Below, piece by piece: positions 24,803 to 34,600 of a stretch of DNA of 48,772 nucleotides. The first letter of the stretch is position 1. Each line of letters begins with the position of its first letter. The notes beneath the pieces are model-generated. The model was given only the letters and a program-made list of their open reading frames with translations, was not told the origin of the DNA and made no database searches. Position numbers and translations under genes: made by a program. This DNA is from Bacteroidota bacterium (lineage in GTDB: Bacteria; Bacteroidota; Bacteroidia; Bacteroidales; Tenuifilaceae): positions 1 through 48,772 of the forward strand of contig JAEXVC010000237.1 in assembly GCA_023406715.1 (NCBI GenBank), written 5' to 3'.

Positions 24803-25897
24803 ATGAAAAGAACTATTAGAATTTACGCTAATTCCGACCTTGTAACTGACCAGAGGGTTCATAGAACAGCTAATTCCTTATTCAATCAAGGCTACAATGT
24901 TGTAGTTATTGGACGTAAACCCATCAACAGTTCGATTTCAAACAACAAACCATACAAAGTTAAATATATAAAACCGTTGTTCTTGAAAGGACCACTGTTT
25001 TATATTTCCTTCAATTTCAGAATTTTCATATCACTCTTATTCTCCAGAGTTTCTTTAGTATACGCCAACGATTTAGACACTCTACCAGGCTGCAGTTTGG
25101 GTGCAATATTTAGGTTTAAAAAAATGGTTTACGATAGCCACGAATTATTTACTGAAATTCCAGAGTTAGTAAATCGTCCTTTAAAAAGAATAATTTGGCG
25201 ATTAACTGAAAGTATTTTTATTAAAAAGGCAGAATATGTGTTTACAGTATCGGATAGTGTTTCAAATGAATTGAATAAAAGATATAATGTAAGCCCAATT
25301 GTTGTAAGGAATTTACCTATTCGTAAGGATATTGAAGCATTTAAGGACAAACAACCCACCTTAATTTATCAAGGCTCATTAAATATAGGTAGAGGTATTG
25401 AATTGGCGATTGATATGATGAACCACTTAACTTGCTACCGCCTTATTATAGTGGGTACCGGTGATATTGAAATTGAGTTAAGGAAAAGGATGCTTGACCA
25501 AAAACTTTTCGACAGAGTGGAATTTGCAGGTAGACTTAGCCCTGAAGAGTTATACCGCTTAACTTGCACTGCCTGGTTAGGATTATCCCTTGAGGAGGAT
25601 ATGGGGCTAAACTACAAATTTGCATTGCCAAACAAGGTGTTCGATTACGTTGCAGCGCAAGTACCTGTATTGGTTAGTGATTTGCCCGAAATGGTCAAAC
25701 TTGTAAATAATTATGGTATTGGCTTAGTTGCAAAATCAAGAAACCCAAGAGAACTTGCCGACCAAGTTGCCGACTTTTTCGAAGATAAAAATCTACGTGA
25801 ACAAATCACCAAAAATGTTCAAAAGGCTTCCGTTGAATTAGAATGGAGCAAGGAGGAGCATAAACTCCTCGCTCCATTAAAAACACTATTAAATTAA
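24803..25897 (+). CDS. Glycosyltransferase, GT-B fold (GT4-like)
   Basis: The 364-residue protein has two Rossmann-type halves. The N-terminal half includes YANSDLVTDQRVHRTA and YDSHELFTEIPE. The C-terminal half has YQGSLNIGRGIELAI, EFAGRLSPEELY and NKVFDYVAAQVPVLVSDLPE, the donor-binding part of GT4 and related families. It transfers a sugar from a nucleotide sugar, probably for envelope polysaccharide; the acceptor is unknown. The start is the ATG at 24803; a TTG three codons earlier is not needed. It is divergent from murB and ends 7 bases before the convergent PepSY gene. Confidence 0.85.
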   Translation: MKRTIRIYANSDLVTDQRVHRTANSLFNQGYNVVVIGRKPINSSISNNKPYKVKYIKPLFLKGPLFYISFNFRIFISLLFSRVSLVYANDLDTLPGCSLGAIFRFKKMVYDSHELFTEIPELVNRPLKRIIWRLTESIFIKKAEYVFTVSDSVSNELNKRYNVSPIVVRNLPIRKDIEAFKDKQPTLIYQGSLNIGRGIELAIDMMNHLTCYRLIIVGTGDIEIELRKRMLDQKLFDRVEFAGRLSPEELYRLTCTAWLGLSLEEDMGLNYKFALPNKVFDYVAAQVPVLVSDLPEMVKLVNNYGIGLVAKSRNPRELADQVADFFEDKNLREQITKNVQKASVELEWSKEEHKLLAPLKTLLN

Positions 25898-25904
25898 CCT
25901 AGTA

Positions 25905-26456
25905 TTAGAAAAACACAAACATTGCGACTAATGGCAAAGCAATGCCTACAATAACAAGAATTGCTCCACGCCCTGTAATTCCCTTTTTCCCTTTTATTAA
26001 AAAAAGCCCTGTAATGGTGATAGTAATTAATCCAAGCGCAAAGATATCACTAAACCAAGTCCACCAGCTGTGTGGTCTGTTTTTATGCATCATGTTTAGT
26101 TGATAAAGAATTGGTCTACGCGTGCTCTTTTCTAACAAAGCTGTTCCTTCATTAATATTAGCAGTAACAGTTCCATCCTTCACAAATATTTTTAGGGTGT
26201 TTGGTTGAGGATAGTAAAATGACTTCACCTCATATTCACCAAGAGTTTCTAGTTTTTGAGCAACTAAATCCTTTGTAATTTGTAAAGTATCAGTTGGGAG
26301 TTTAAATTCCACCGTGCGAACATCAACAATATAGTATGGATTAATATCCTTTAAGTGATTTAGGAATATTCCTGTAATAGCATAAATCAGTATCATTCCA
26401 GTAAAGAAATAGCTGATATCCCGGTGTAAAATCCTAAGTAATTTTGATAACGACAT
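25905..26456 (-). CDS. PepSY-associated TM helix protein
   Basis: The 183-residue membrane protein begins LLRILHRDISYFFTGMIL, with the HRD helix typical of PepSY_TM proteins. A periplasmic segment of about 90 residues with a PepSY-like strand pattern follows. Then come HSWWTWFSDIFA and a second helix pair, with KGKKGITGRG as the loop between them. Larger family members often act in iron or siderophore reduction; for this short form the role is unproven. It lies 62 bases downstream of a lipoprotein gene, with a hairpin between them. Confidence 0.8.
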   Translation of the reverse strand: MSLSKLLRILHRDISYFFTGMILIYAITGIFLNHLKDINPYYIVDVRTVEFKLPTDTLQITKDLVAQKLETLGEYEVKSFYYPQPNTLKIFVKDGTVTANINEGTALLEKSTRRPILYQLNMMHKNRPHSWWTWFSDIFALGLITITITGLFLIKGKKGITGRGAILVIVGIALPLVAMFVFF

Positions 26457-26477
26457 TTTTGAAAAAGATGATTAAAA

Positions 26478-26506
26478 GATCTTAGCAACAAACCTCTCCT
26501 AAGATC
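26478..26506 (-). terminator. Intergenic hairpin with T-run before the PepSY gene
   Basis: Eight-base arms GATCTTAG (26478-26485) and CTAAGATC (26499-26506); on the minus strand TTTTAATC follows. It lies between the lipoprotein and PepSY genes and may reduce read-through into the latter. Confidence 0.5.
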
Positions 26507-26518
26507 AAGATGAATAAA

Positions 26519-26950
26519 CTATAATACTTTTATTGCTTTACATTCAATAGCATACGTAATATTCTGTACTGTTGAGTCTACTTCACATGTTTCAACATTT
26601 TCAGTAGCCATACCTTTTACTAAGCCGACTACCTCTACTTTTGCACCATTAAGTGAGGTTTCAAATGTAGGAACAGCTTCTGAACCCATTACCTTAATCT
26701 TACCATCAGGCAAGGAGCCAATTACAGTAAGTTTTTGTCCGCTATGCTTACAAACATGCTCTACCATAGCCGAAAACCTTACAGTTTGATTTGCATAAAC
26801 CGAAGGATTTGCGATTAATGAATCGATACTAACATCTACAACCTCTAACTCTTGCAGTTGTTTTACTGCTGCATTTTCGTTTTTAGTTGCATTTCCGCCA
26901 CAGGAATATATGGCAAACACTACAAAAAATAGAATTAATAGTTTTTTCAT
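26519..26950 (-). CDS. Lipoprotein with OB-type fold
   Basis: The 143-residue product has a lipoprotein signal with IYSC and lipidated Cys17. The mature part (about 35-143) reads like an OB-fold barrel: SLIANPSVYANQTVRFSAMV, then HVCKHSGQKLTVIG, and GAKVEVVGLVKG. The HVCKHSG cluster of Cys and His could bind a metal, a guess from composition. Function is unknown. Its transcript may continue into the PepSY gene, which would suggest a shared redox or metal role. Confidence 0.7.
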   Translation of the reverse strand: MKKLLILFFVVFAIYSCGGNATKNENAAVKQLQELEVVDVSIDSLIANPSVYANQTVRFSAMVEHVCKHSGQKLTVIGSLPDGKIKVMGSEAVPTFETSLNGAKVEVVGLVKGMATENVETCEVDSTVQNITYAIECKAIKVL

Positions 26951-27022
26951 TGTTCTGAGTAATTGAATTATTAAGAAATAGACAATCGAAAATAGTAAAA
27001 CTTGCGCTTACACAATAAAAAA

Positions 27023-27883
27023 TTAAACCAAATAACTAATTATATTAAATGTAGCATATATTACACTAGCAACACCATTAGTAGTTGCAAAAGCCATATT
27101 AACTCTCGACAAATCCTTTGGCGATATAATAAGGTGCTGATAAACTAACAGACCAATAAAAATAAGGGCACCCAACCAATACCAAAAATTAAAACCGTAA
27201 TAAAATCCTACAAAAACAACTATTGCACCAACAACAACATGTAATACATTGGCTACCCTCAATGCAATAGCAGCCCCGAATTTAGCTGGAAATGATTTTA
27301 GATTTTCTTGTTTATCAAAACCTTCATCTTGAAGTGAGTAAATGATATCAAAACCCGATACCCAGAACAATACTATTACAGAGTAGAGTAAGGGTAACAA
27401 ATTAAACTTACCTACTACTGCCAAATATGCCCCAATAGGTGCAAGCGATAAGCCTAGGCCTAAAACAAAATGGCATAACCAAGTAAAACGCTTCGTATAG
27501 CTATAAAATAGTATCACAAATAATGCAATAGGCGATAAGAACAAAACCAATGGATTTATAAAATAGGTTGTAGCAATAAACAACAATGAATTAATTAATG
27601 TAAAATACGCCGATGCTCTGGGTGTTATTACACCTTTGGGAATTTCGCGCTGGCTAGTTCTTGGGTTTTTGGCATCGAAATGTCTATCCACTAAACGATT
27701 AAAACTCATTGCAGCATTTCGGGCAAACACCATACAAAGAACTACTAAAAGGAATAACTTGAAGTCAACTCCTGCCATATTAGTCTTAATAGCCAAAAAG
27801 AAACCTATTAATGCAAAAGGCATTGCAAATATTGTATGGCTAAACTTCACTAACGACAAATAGTTTTTAAATTTCTTTACCAT
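27023..27883 (-). CDS. UbiA-family polyprenyltransferase (MqnP/UbiA-like)
   Basis: The 286-residue membrane protein has about eight helices and both prenyl diphosphate motifs: NRLVDRHFD (62-70, Asn62, Asp66, Asp70) and YSLQDEGFDK (about 182-191). Enzymes of this type join a polyprenyl chain to an aromatic ring. In Bacteroidota this branch is usually annotated as 4-hydroxybenzoate polyprenyltransferase or as MqnP of futalosine-type menaquinone synthesis. The frame extends to 27967, but the ATG at 27883 gives the conserved start KFKNYLSLVKFSHTIFAMPF and follows a good promoter box. Monocistronic. Confidence 0.88.
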   Translation of the reverse strand: MVKKFKNYLSLVKFSHTIFAMPFALIGFFLAIKTNMAGVDFKLFLLVVLCMVFARNAAMSFNRLVDRHFDAKNPRTSQREIPKGVITPRASAYFTLINSLLFIATTYFINPLVLFLSPIALFVILFYSYTKRFTWLCHFVLGLGLSLAPIGAYLAVVGKFNLLPLLYSVIVLFWVSGFDIIYSLQDEGFDKQENLKSFPAKFGAAIALRVANVLHVVVGAIVVFVGFYYGFNFWYWLGALIFIGLLVYQHLIISPKDLSRVNMAFATTNGVASVIYATFNIISYLV

Positions 27884-27919
27884 TCTATTTAAAATGATTT
27901 TGAGTAAAAATAATGATTT

Positions 27920-27927
27920 CAAAAGTA
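27920..27927 (-). promoter_or_regulatory. -7 box of the UbiA-family gene
   Basis: On the minus strand this reads TACTTTTG, a perfect TAnnTTTG match, 36 bases before the ATG at 27883. It supports the shorter start. Confidence 0.45.
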
Positions 27928-27973
27928 ACCATTTTTTAAATAATGCATATATTAGTGGTTCGAACAATGCTTC

Positions 27974-30214
27974 ATGAAATTTTTCATCACATATTGCTTT
28001 TCCACTCTGCTTATACTACTACTATCGTTTAGTAGTACAAACTCACAGATTGATACATCTAAAAGAACTCTGGACAACCGAAAAGATAACAAGGTTGCCA
28101 CATTACTAGTTGATGGTGAGTTAATTCTAAGAAAGAATCCCGATAAAGCATTGGATTTTGGACTTCAAGCATTAGTTTTGGCAAAAAAACTGGGTCAAAT
28201 ACAGGAGGAGGCATCGGCATTAAGCCTACTTGCAGAGGCAAACTTTTTACTCAATCAACTTGAAAACTCTCTTCGATACTACAACAGGGCTCTTGGTATT
28301 TACGAAAAACTGAACCAGAAAGAGAATCAAATTCGAACCTATATTGGTTTATCGAAAGTTTACGAAGCATCCAAGAATCCAGAATTGGCAATTCAATACC
28401 TTGATCGCGCAAATAATATACTGGACGATAATGTTTCTGTCACCCTTCAAATTGAGCTAAAGCAATACCTTGGTAGCTTTTACCAAAAACAAGGAAACTA
28501 TAAAAATGCCATATCAACTTATATGAGCATTCTTGAAAAGTTAGACAATCCATCGTACCAAAGGGTTAAGAATAAGGATAAAATTCGAGTTAATTGCTTA
28601 ATTCAGATTGGACAATCCGAAAAAAATGCTGGCGAACTCGATAAAAGCTTAATTAGTTTCAAAAGAGCCACTGCTCAGGCATTATCAAATAAAGACACAT
28701 TAAGTTACGCCAACACATTGCGTGAATTGGCAATATCGTTTTACCTTCTGCAAAAACTCGATAGTGCCTCATATAACTTCACTTTATCCTACAACATCAG
28801 TCGTTCCTTAACGGATACTTCGGGAATGATACTCTCACTCCAAGGATTGGGTGATGTTAACCTTGAACTTGGCAATATAAACCAAGCTATTAATTTCTAT
28901 TCGCAACAATTAGCGTTATCGGAAAACAAAAAAGATATACCAAACTCAGTTTCCTCTTTAGTTAAAATATCCCGATGCCACTACGCACTAGGCGATTATC
29001 CAACATCATCAAGAGTATTAAACAGAGCTTTACTTCTGGCTAAAAGCCAAAATCTTACAGAATCGAAAGCCGATGTTTATAGATACTTAGCGTTAATTTA
29101 CGAAACACAAGGTAGACATAAGGATGCTCTGGATTTTTACAAGATGTGGATTGAGATAAGGGACTCCATATACAGTGAGGAAACAGGACAAAAACTAGCT
29201 AAACTTCAGATATTATACGATATAACTCAAAAAGAAAAAGAAAACGAAATTTTAAAGCAAAATTCTGAGATTCAACGATTACAGTTAGCTAAATCTAGGT
29301 ATCAAGGCATTATTCTTTTTTCTCTAGTAATTGCATTTGTAGTTCTTTCGCTGTTTTTGGTCATGCTTTTTAGCGCAAAACAAAAAGAATTTAAAAAACA
29401 AAAAGAAACTGAACAGCGAATTACCGATATCAATAAAGAACTTGAACGCCGAATGATTCAAGAAATAAAAAAGCAGGAAAAGCAGCAACAGTTGCTGGCG
29501 CAAAAATCTAAACTTGAATCGTTAGGAACTTTAGCTGCAGGAATTGCGCACGAAATAAACCAACCATTGGGCGGAATATCAATGGGATTGGATAATATCC
29601 TGCTAAAAAACCAAGAGGATAATCTCAATAAAGATTATCTTAAGGACAAAGTAAACCTACTGTTTGAGAATGTGGAACGTATTAAGAAGATTATTGACCA
29701 CATACGCTATTTCTCACGCACACAGAAACCCGTATCGTTTGTTCAAGTCAATATTAACGATGTAATTAAAAGTGCATTATTTATGGTTTCGGCTCAGTAT
29801 GAGAATCACGGGGTGATAATTGAAACCAATTTAGATGAAAGTGCTGGCATGATTACAGCGGATAAATATAAGCTTGAGCAGGTTCTACTTAATTTACTAT
29901 CAAACTCAAAATATGCCATTGATGAGAAAGCAAAACGTTTAAATGATGGAAAGTTCCGAAAGAGGATTGAAATTAAAAGTTGGAAGGACTCTGATTTTGT
30001 TTACATTAGTCTAATGGACAATGGCATAGGTATATCATCTAAAATAATCGATAAAATATTCGACCCATTCTTCACCACAAAAAGCGAAGAAAAGGGAACT
30101 GGCCTAGGATTATCTATATCCTATGGCTTTATCAAGGATATACTTGGCGAAATTAAAGTAGAAAGTGTTGAGAATGAATACACGGTTTTTGAAATATCAA
30201 TACCCAAAGAATAA
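27974..30214 (+). CDS. TPR sensor histidine kinase
   Basis: The 746-residue protein has a signal peptide (about 1-25) and a periplasmic array of about eight TPRs (45-390). A membrane helix (about 443-465) and a coiled coil follow. The kinase has an H-box in LAAGIAHEINQPLGG with phospho-acceptor His526, N-box LLNLLSNSKYAI, DNGIGIS, DPFFTTK and GTGLGLS for ATP binding. All catalytic boxes are intact. The TPRs presumably sense a peptide or partner protein outside the cytoplasm. The response regulator gene starts 9 bases downstream, so the pair is one operon. The start codon is close to the divergent UbiA gene. Confidence 0.93.
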   Translation: MKFFITYCFSTLLILLLSFSSTNSQIDTSKRTLDNRKDNKVATLLVDGELILRKNPDKALDFGLQALVLAKKLGQIQEEASALSLLAEANFLLNQLENSLRYYNRALGIYEKLNQKENQIRTYIGLSKVYEASKNPELAIQYLDRANNILDDNVSVTLQIELKQYLGSFYQKQGNYKNAISTYMSILEKLDNPSYQRVKNKDKIRVNCLIQIGQSEKNAGELDKSLISFKRATAQALSNKDTLSYANTLRELAISFYLLQKLDSASYNFTLSYNISRSLTDTSGMILSLQGLGDVNLELGNINQAINFYSQQLALSENKKDIPNSVSSLVKISRCHYALGDYPTSSRVLNRALLLAKSQNLTESKADVYRYLALIYETQGRHKDALDFYKMWIEIRDSIYSEETGQKLAKLQILYDITQKEKENEILKQNSEIQRLQLAKSRYQGIILFSLVIAFVVLSLFLVMLFSAKQKEFKKQKETEQRITDINKELERRMIQEIKKQEKQQQLLAQKSKLESLGTLAAGIAHEINQPLGGISMGLDNILLKNQEDNLNKDYLKDKVNLLFENVERIKKIIDHIRYFSRTQKPVSFVQVNINDVIKSALFMVSAQYENHGVIIETNLDESAGMITADKYKLEQVLLNLLSNSKYAIDEKAKRLNDGKFRKRIEIKSWKDSDFVYISLMDNGIGISSKIIDKIFDPFFTTKSEEKGTGLGLSISYGFIKDILGEIKVESVENEYTVFEISIPKE

Positions 30215-30223
30215 CAATATACT

Positions 30224-31603
30224 ATGGAGAAGTTAAAAATACTAGTGCTCGATGACGAAAAGGTTTTTAGGGAAGAAATAAAAGAGTTCCTCGAAAACGA
30301 TGGATTTGATGTACTCATGGCGGCAAAACCCTCAGAGGCATTCAGTATTTTTACCGAAAATGAAGTTGATATACTAATTCTTGACCTCCGGCTACCTGAA
30401 ATGGATGGTCTGGAGGTGCTTAAATCCGTAAAGTCTCAATACCCCGAGGTTGAAGTAATTATGATAACTGGTCATGGTGATATGGATGCAGTTATCCAAG
30501 CTATGCGGCATGGAGCGGGGGAGTTCTTCCCAAAACCATTCCGACTGCTCGATATGCGAGCTGCAATTCAGCGTACAAAGCGATACATTAATCTACACAC
30601 AGAGTTAAAAGAGATAAGTCAAACATACTCGTTAGTTTCAAAAGAACTTATTGAGAGCGTCGGTAATGAAATCCTAGGAAAAACTCCTGGTATAAATCAG
30701 GTTATAGAACTAATGAGTAAAGTTGCCAAAGCCGACAACACATCGGTTTTAATTACTGGCGAAAGCGGTACTGGCAAAGAGCTTGTTGCCAGAGGGATAC
30801 ACTATTTAAGCGATAGGAAAAAATCATATTTCTACGCGGTGAACTGCTCTGCAATCCCCGATACTCTTTTCGAAAGCGAATTTTTCGGTCACAAAAAAGG
30901 CTCCTTTACTGGTGCAAACGAGGATAAAGCGGGTTGGTTTGAGATTGCACACGGAGGAACACTTTTCCTCGACGAGGTTGTGGAAATGCAACCAGCCATG
31001 CAGAGCAAACTTCTTAGGGTTTTGGAGGATAGAAAAGTACGACGCATAGGCTCTAGCGTGGATATTCCTGTTGATGTGAGAATTATTGCAGCTACAAATC
31101 AGGATATTAATAAGTTACTCGAATCTGGTAGGTTTAGAACAGACCTTTACTACCGATTAAACTCCTTCGAGATAAAAATTCCACCATTACGCGAACGTAA
31201 AGAGGATATTCCAATTCTTTTAGACTATTACGTGAAATTACTATCGCAACGATTAGGAAAAAGAATCAATGGTATCGACCCCGCAATTTCGCGTATTATG
31301 ATGTCGTACAATTTCCCTGGAAATGTTAGAGAATTACGCAATATGGTTGAAAGAGCCATTATTCTTTGTGATGGGAACAAACTAACCCTAAAAAACTTTA
31401 CAGGATTAACCCCTTCATCAGAACAAACTTCCCCAACTTCAACTATTGGGGAGGAAATATTTGATTTGGACTTGATTGAGAAAATTGTGATAATGAAAGC
31501 CCTTGAAAAAACAGGGTATAAAAAGGCCGAAACAGCACAACTATTAAACATTACCCGACAATCGCTTGATAGAAGGTTGGAGAAATACGAAATCAATATT
31601 TAA
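30224..31603 (+). CDS. NtrC-family sigma-54-dependent response regulator
   Basis: The 459-residue regulator has a receiver domain (1-120) with acidic pocket Asp10/Asp11, phospho-acceptor Asp54 and Lys104. The AAA+ domain (about 150-385) has Walker A GESGTGKE (179-186), the sigma-54 loop GSFTGA (226-231; Ala replaced by Ser compared with the usual GAFTGA), Walker B GGTLFLDE and the arginine-finger region FRTDLYYRL. A Fis-type helix-turn-helix closes the protein (KAETAQLLNITRQSLDRRL). Phosphorylated by the kinase upstream, it would open sigma-54 promoters. Its targets are not evident in the window. Confidence 0.94.
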   Translation: MEKLKILVLDDEKVFREEIKEFLENDGFDVLMAAKPSEAFSIFTENEVDILILDLRLPEMDGLEVLKSVKSQYPEVEVIMITGHGDMDAVIQAMRHGAGEFFPKPFRLLDMRAAIQRTKRYINLHTELKEISQTYSLVSKELIESVGNEILGKTPGINQVIELMSKVAKADNTSVLITGESGTGKELVARGIHYLSDRKKSYFYAVNCSAIPDTLFESEFFGHKKGSFTGANEDKAGWFEIAHGGTLFLDEVVEMQPAMQSKLLRVLEDRKVRRIGSSVDIPVDVRIIAATNQDINKLLESGRFRTDLYYRLNSFEIKIPPLRERKEDIPILLDYYVKLLSQRLGKRINGIDPAISRIMMSYNFPGNVRELRNMVERAIILCDGNKLTLKNFTGLTPSSEQTSPTSTIGEEIFDLDLIEKIVIMKALEKTGYKKAETAQLLNITRQSLDRRLEKYEINI

Positions 31604-31623
31604 TTCTAATAGTTCATTGAAAA

Positions 31624-31647
31624 CAGCCCCCAGAATTTTGAGGGCTG
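31624..31647. terminator. Hairpin between convergent regulator and T9SS cargo genes
   Basis: CAGCCC (31624-31629) pairs with GGGCTG (31642-31647), with further weak pairing inside. On the minus strand TTTTCAAT follows. It may end both transcripts. Confidence 0.5.
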
Positions 31648-31675
31648 CTAAGTTTATATAATTAGAAGCAAATTT

Positions 31676-34600
31676 TTAGTTTTTAACAACCTTCTGACTG
31701 AACTCTTTATTTGCGGACAGAACTTTAACAATATATATTCCACTTTTAAGATTTGATAAATCAATATCGTAATTATCATTAATGAAAGTGGATGTATTAT
31801 AAACCAACCTTCCGGTTAAATCAAAAATGTTAATAATAACCGAATTATCTGTTTGCAAACTAATGTTCAACTTATCAGTGAATGGATTTGGGTAAACTCT
31901 AAAAAACTTATTTTCAATTTTCTGATGCTCAAAATTGAACATAATACTCTCCGATTGCTTTTTGCAATTACTATTTGATATTACAACATAATAATTTCCA
32001 TCTTTCGCTGGCCAGAAATGCTTGCCAGTTGCACCTTCAACAGGCCTCTGAATATCTGCATTATACCATTGATAATTTACGTCATCAGCATTCGCGATTA
32101 TTTCATCATTAATTCTGTATATCGTACTATCAGGATTAAATATAGAAAGACTCAAATTAACTATTGATTTGTCGCCAAAATCATCAGTTATTTCATTCGA
32201 GTATGTACCACTCTCATAGTACAATTGTTTATTAAACTCAACACAGCCGCAGGATGTTTTTGAAATTTCAATAACACTTGGTGCATTTGACAAACGTAAG
32301 CGAGCAATTCTACCACGGGTTCGTCCATTAAACGAAGTGAAAGAACCTCCAAGGTAGAGTTCATTAATCTTACTATTCAAGCAGCTTGTCCATACAGCTT
32401 TATTAGCACCAGCAGAATTTTGGTTGAAATTGGTATCTACAGAACCATCCGAATTCAACCTAACAACTCTGTTTACCTTATATTCATTAAAGTAAACAAA
32501 GAAACCTGACAAAATTATCTTCCCATCGTTCTGAATATTTATTGAAGTAATAATGTTGTCGGCGCCAATACCAGTATTAAACGAGCTGTCAATAGAACCA
32601 TCGGGGTTTATTCTAACAACCCGGCTTACTTCAACACCGTTAAACTGGGTAAAATATCCAACTGCAATAATTTTACCATCGGACTGCGCTGCAATGTTAA
32701 GCACAGTAGCATTGGGACCAAAATCAACATTGAAACTTTCGTCTAAACTTCCATCATCATTCAATATTGCAATTCTATTTGCTACCTTACCATTAAAGGA
32801 TGTAAAAGCCCCAGCAATTGCTATTCTATTATCAGGTAGAATAATTGAACTAAACACAGAACTATTTGGACCATTACCAATATTAAATGTACTATCAAAG
32901 GATAAATCTGAATTTAACCTCACTAACCTATTAGCAACTTTACCATTGTAAGCCCGGAATGCTCCTGCAATCAACAATTTTCCGGAAGAATACTCCTGTA
33001 TTGAAAGCACTGCACTGTTAAATCCAGTACCAATGTTTTCATTGTTATCCAAAGTTCCATCGTTATTTAGAACTGCAAAACGGCTTATACTAATATTATT
33101 GTAATACGTAAAATAGCCCCCAATAGCAATTTTATTGTTCGATAAAACTTTGGTAGTCTTAACAATATTATCGAAACCCGAACCGGTAACAAAACTTGTA
33201 TCAAAAGTACCAGTTGGGAATATTCTAACTACTCTATTGGTATTGTTACCGTTGTAGTTTGTAAAATTCCCTACAGCCAATATTTTACTATCGTTCTGAA
33301 TGGCAATTGAGTAAACCGTTGAATTTGCCCCAAATGTATTAATTGGTAAAGTTTCTTCATTTACTGAACCATCGGTATTTAGGAATAAGAAGTTTCTCTT
33401 GTTAATGCCATTATATATAGTAAATCCGCCGGTTACTAACGCTCCTCCATCGGATTGCAGACTAATACTAGATAAAGCGACATTAAACCCAGTACCAATA
33501 TTATAGGTAGAATCTAGGGTACCATCATTATTTAATCGAACAAACCTATTAACATTCTCTACTCCATTATAGGAAGTAAAATATCCACCAAGTAAAACTT
33601 TCCCATCGGATTGAGATGCAATTGCGTAAACTGCATCGTTAAAACCCATACCAGTATTGAAGGTTTCATCGTAACTACCATCGCTATTTAAACGAACAAC
33701 CCGAATTGCTGTCAAGTTATTGTATAGTGTAAAATGACCCCCTATAATAATTTTCCCGTCTACTTGAATGGAGACACTTCTAACTGTACTATTGGGACCA
33801 AGGCCAGGATTGAAAGTATTATCGATTGAACCATCAGCATTTAATCGAACAATTCTATTGAATATACTATTATTAAACCTTGTAAAACTACCTACAAGTA
33901 TAATTTTGCCAGTTGAATCAATTGCGAAGTCGTTGATATGACTGTTTGCACCAACACCAGATAAAAAAGTAGAATCGATAGTTCCATCCGCATTTAATAA
34001 TGCTATTCTACTTTGCGAGCGGCCATTAAAAGTACTAAAACTACCCGCAATTAAGATTTTGTTATTTTTTAAAACTTGTATTTTCTTAATTCTATTATTA
34101 GCTCCTGAACCAACATTAAAGGTTAAGTCTAAACTGCCATCGTCGTTTATCCTTGCTAACCTATTAACATCAACATTACCGTACTTGGTAAAATAGCCAG
34201 CCACTAAAATTTTTCCTTCAGAGGTTTCTGCAATAGAGTGAATTGCTTCATTTGCACCAATGCAAATATCAAACTCGTCGTCAACATTACCATCAGGGTT
34301 AAGCCTAACTAATCTATTCTGGCTAACACCATTAAATGCCGTGAACTGACCACCTAATAATAACTTTGAATTAGTTTGCTTAAGTGAGGTTAAAACCCAA
34401 TGGTTGGGTCCTGCTGGTTGATTAAACAAATAATCGTCTAAATTCAAGTCGCTGTTGGGGTTTATAACAACACTTAAACTATCCGTTGAAGAGCAGCCAG
34501 AGTCATCGATAGCCGTAACAAAGTAACTCCCAGAATGATTAATAGTGGAATTTTTAATTATTGGGTTTTGTTCATTAGAGATAAATCCTTGAGGCCCTTT

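Noticed and set aside
31228..31596. Minus-strand frame of 122 codons
   Set aside because: Antisense to the helix-turn-helix end of the NtrC-type regulator; no independent support.
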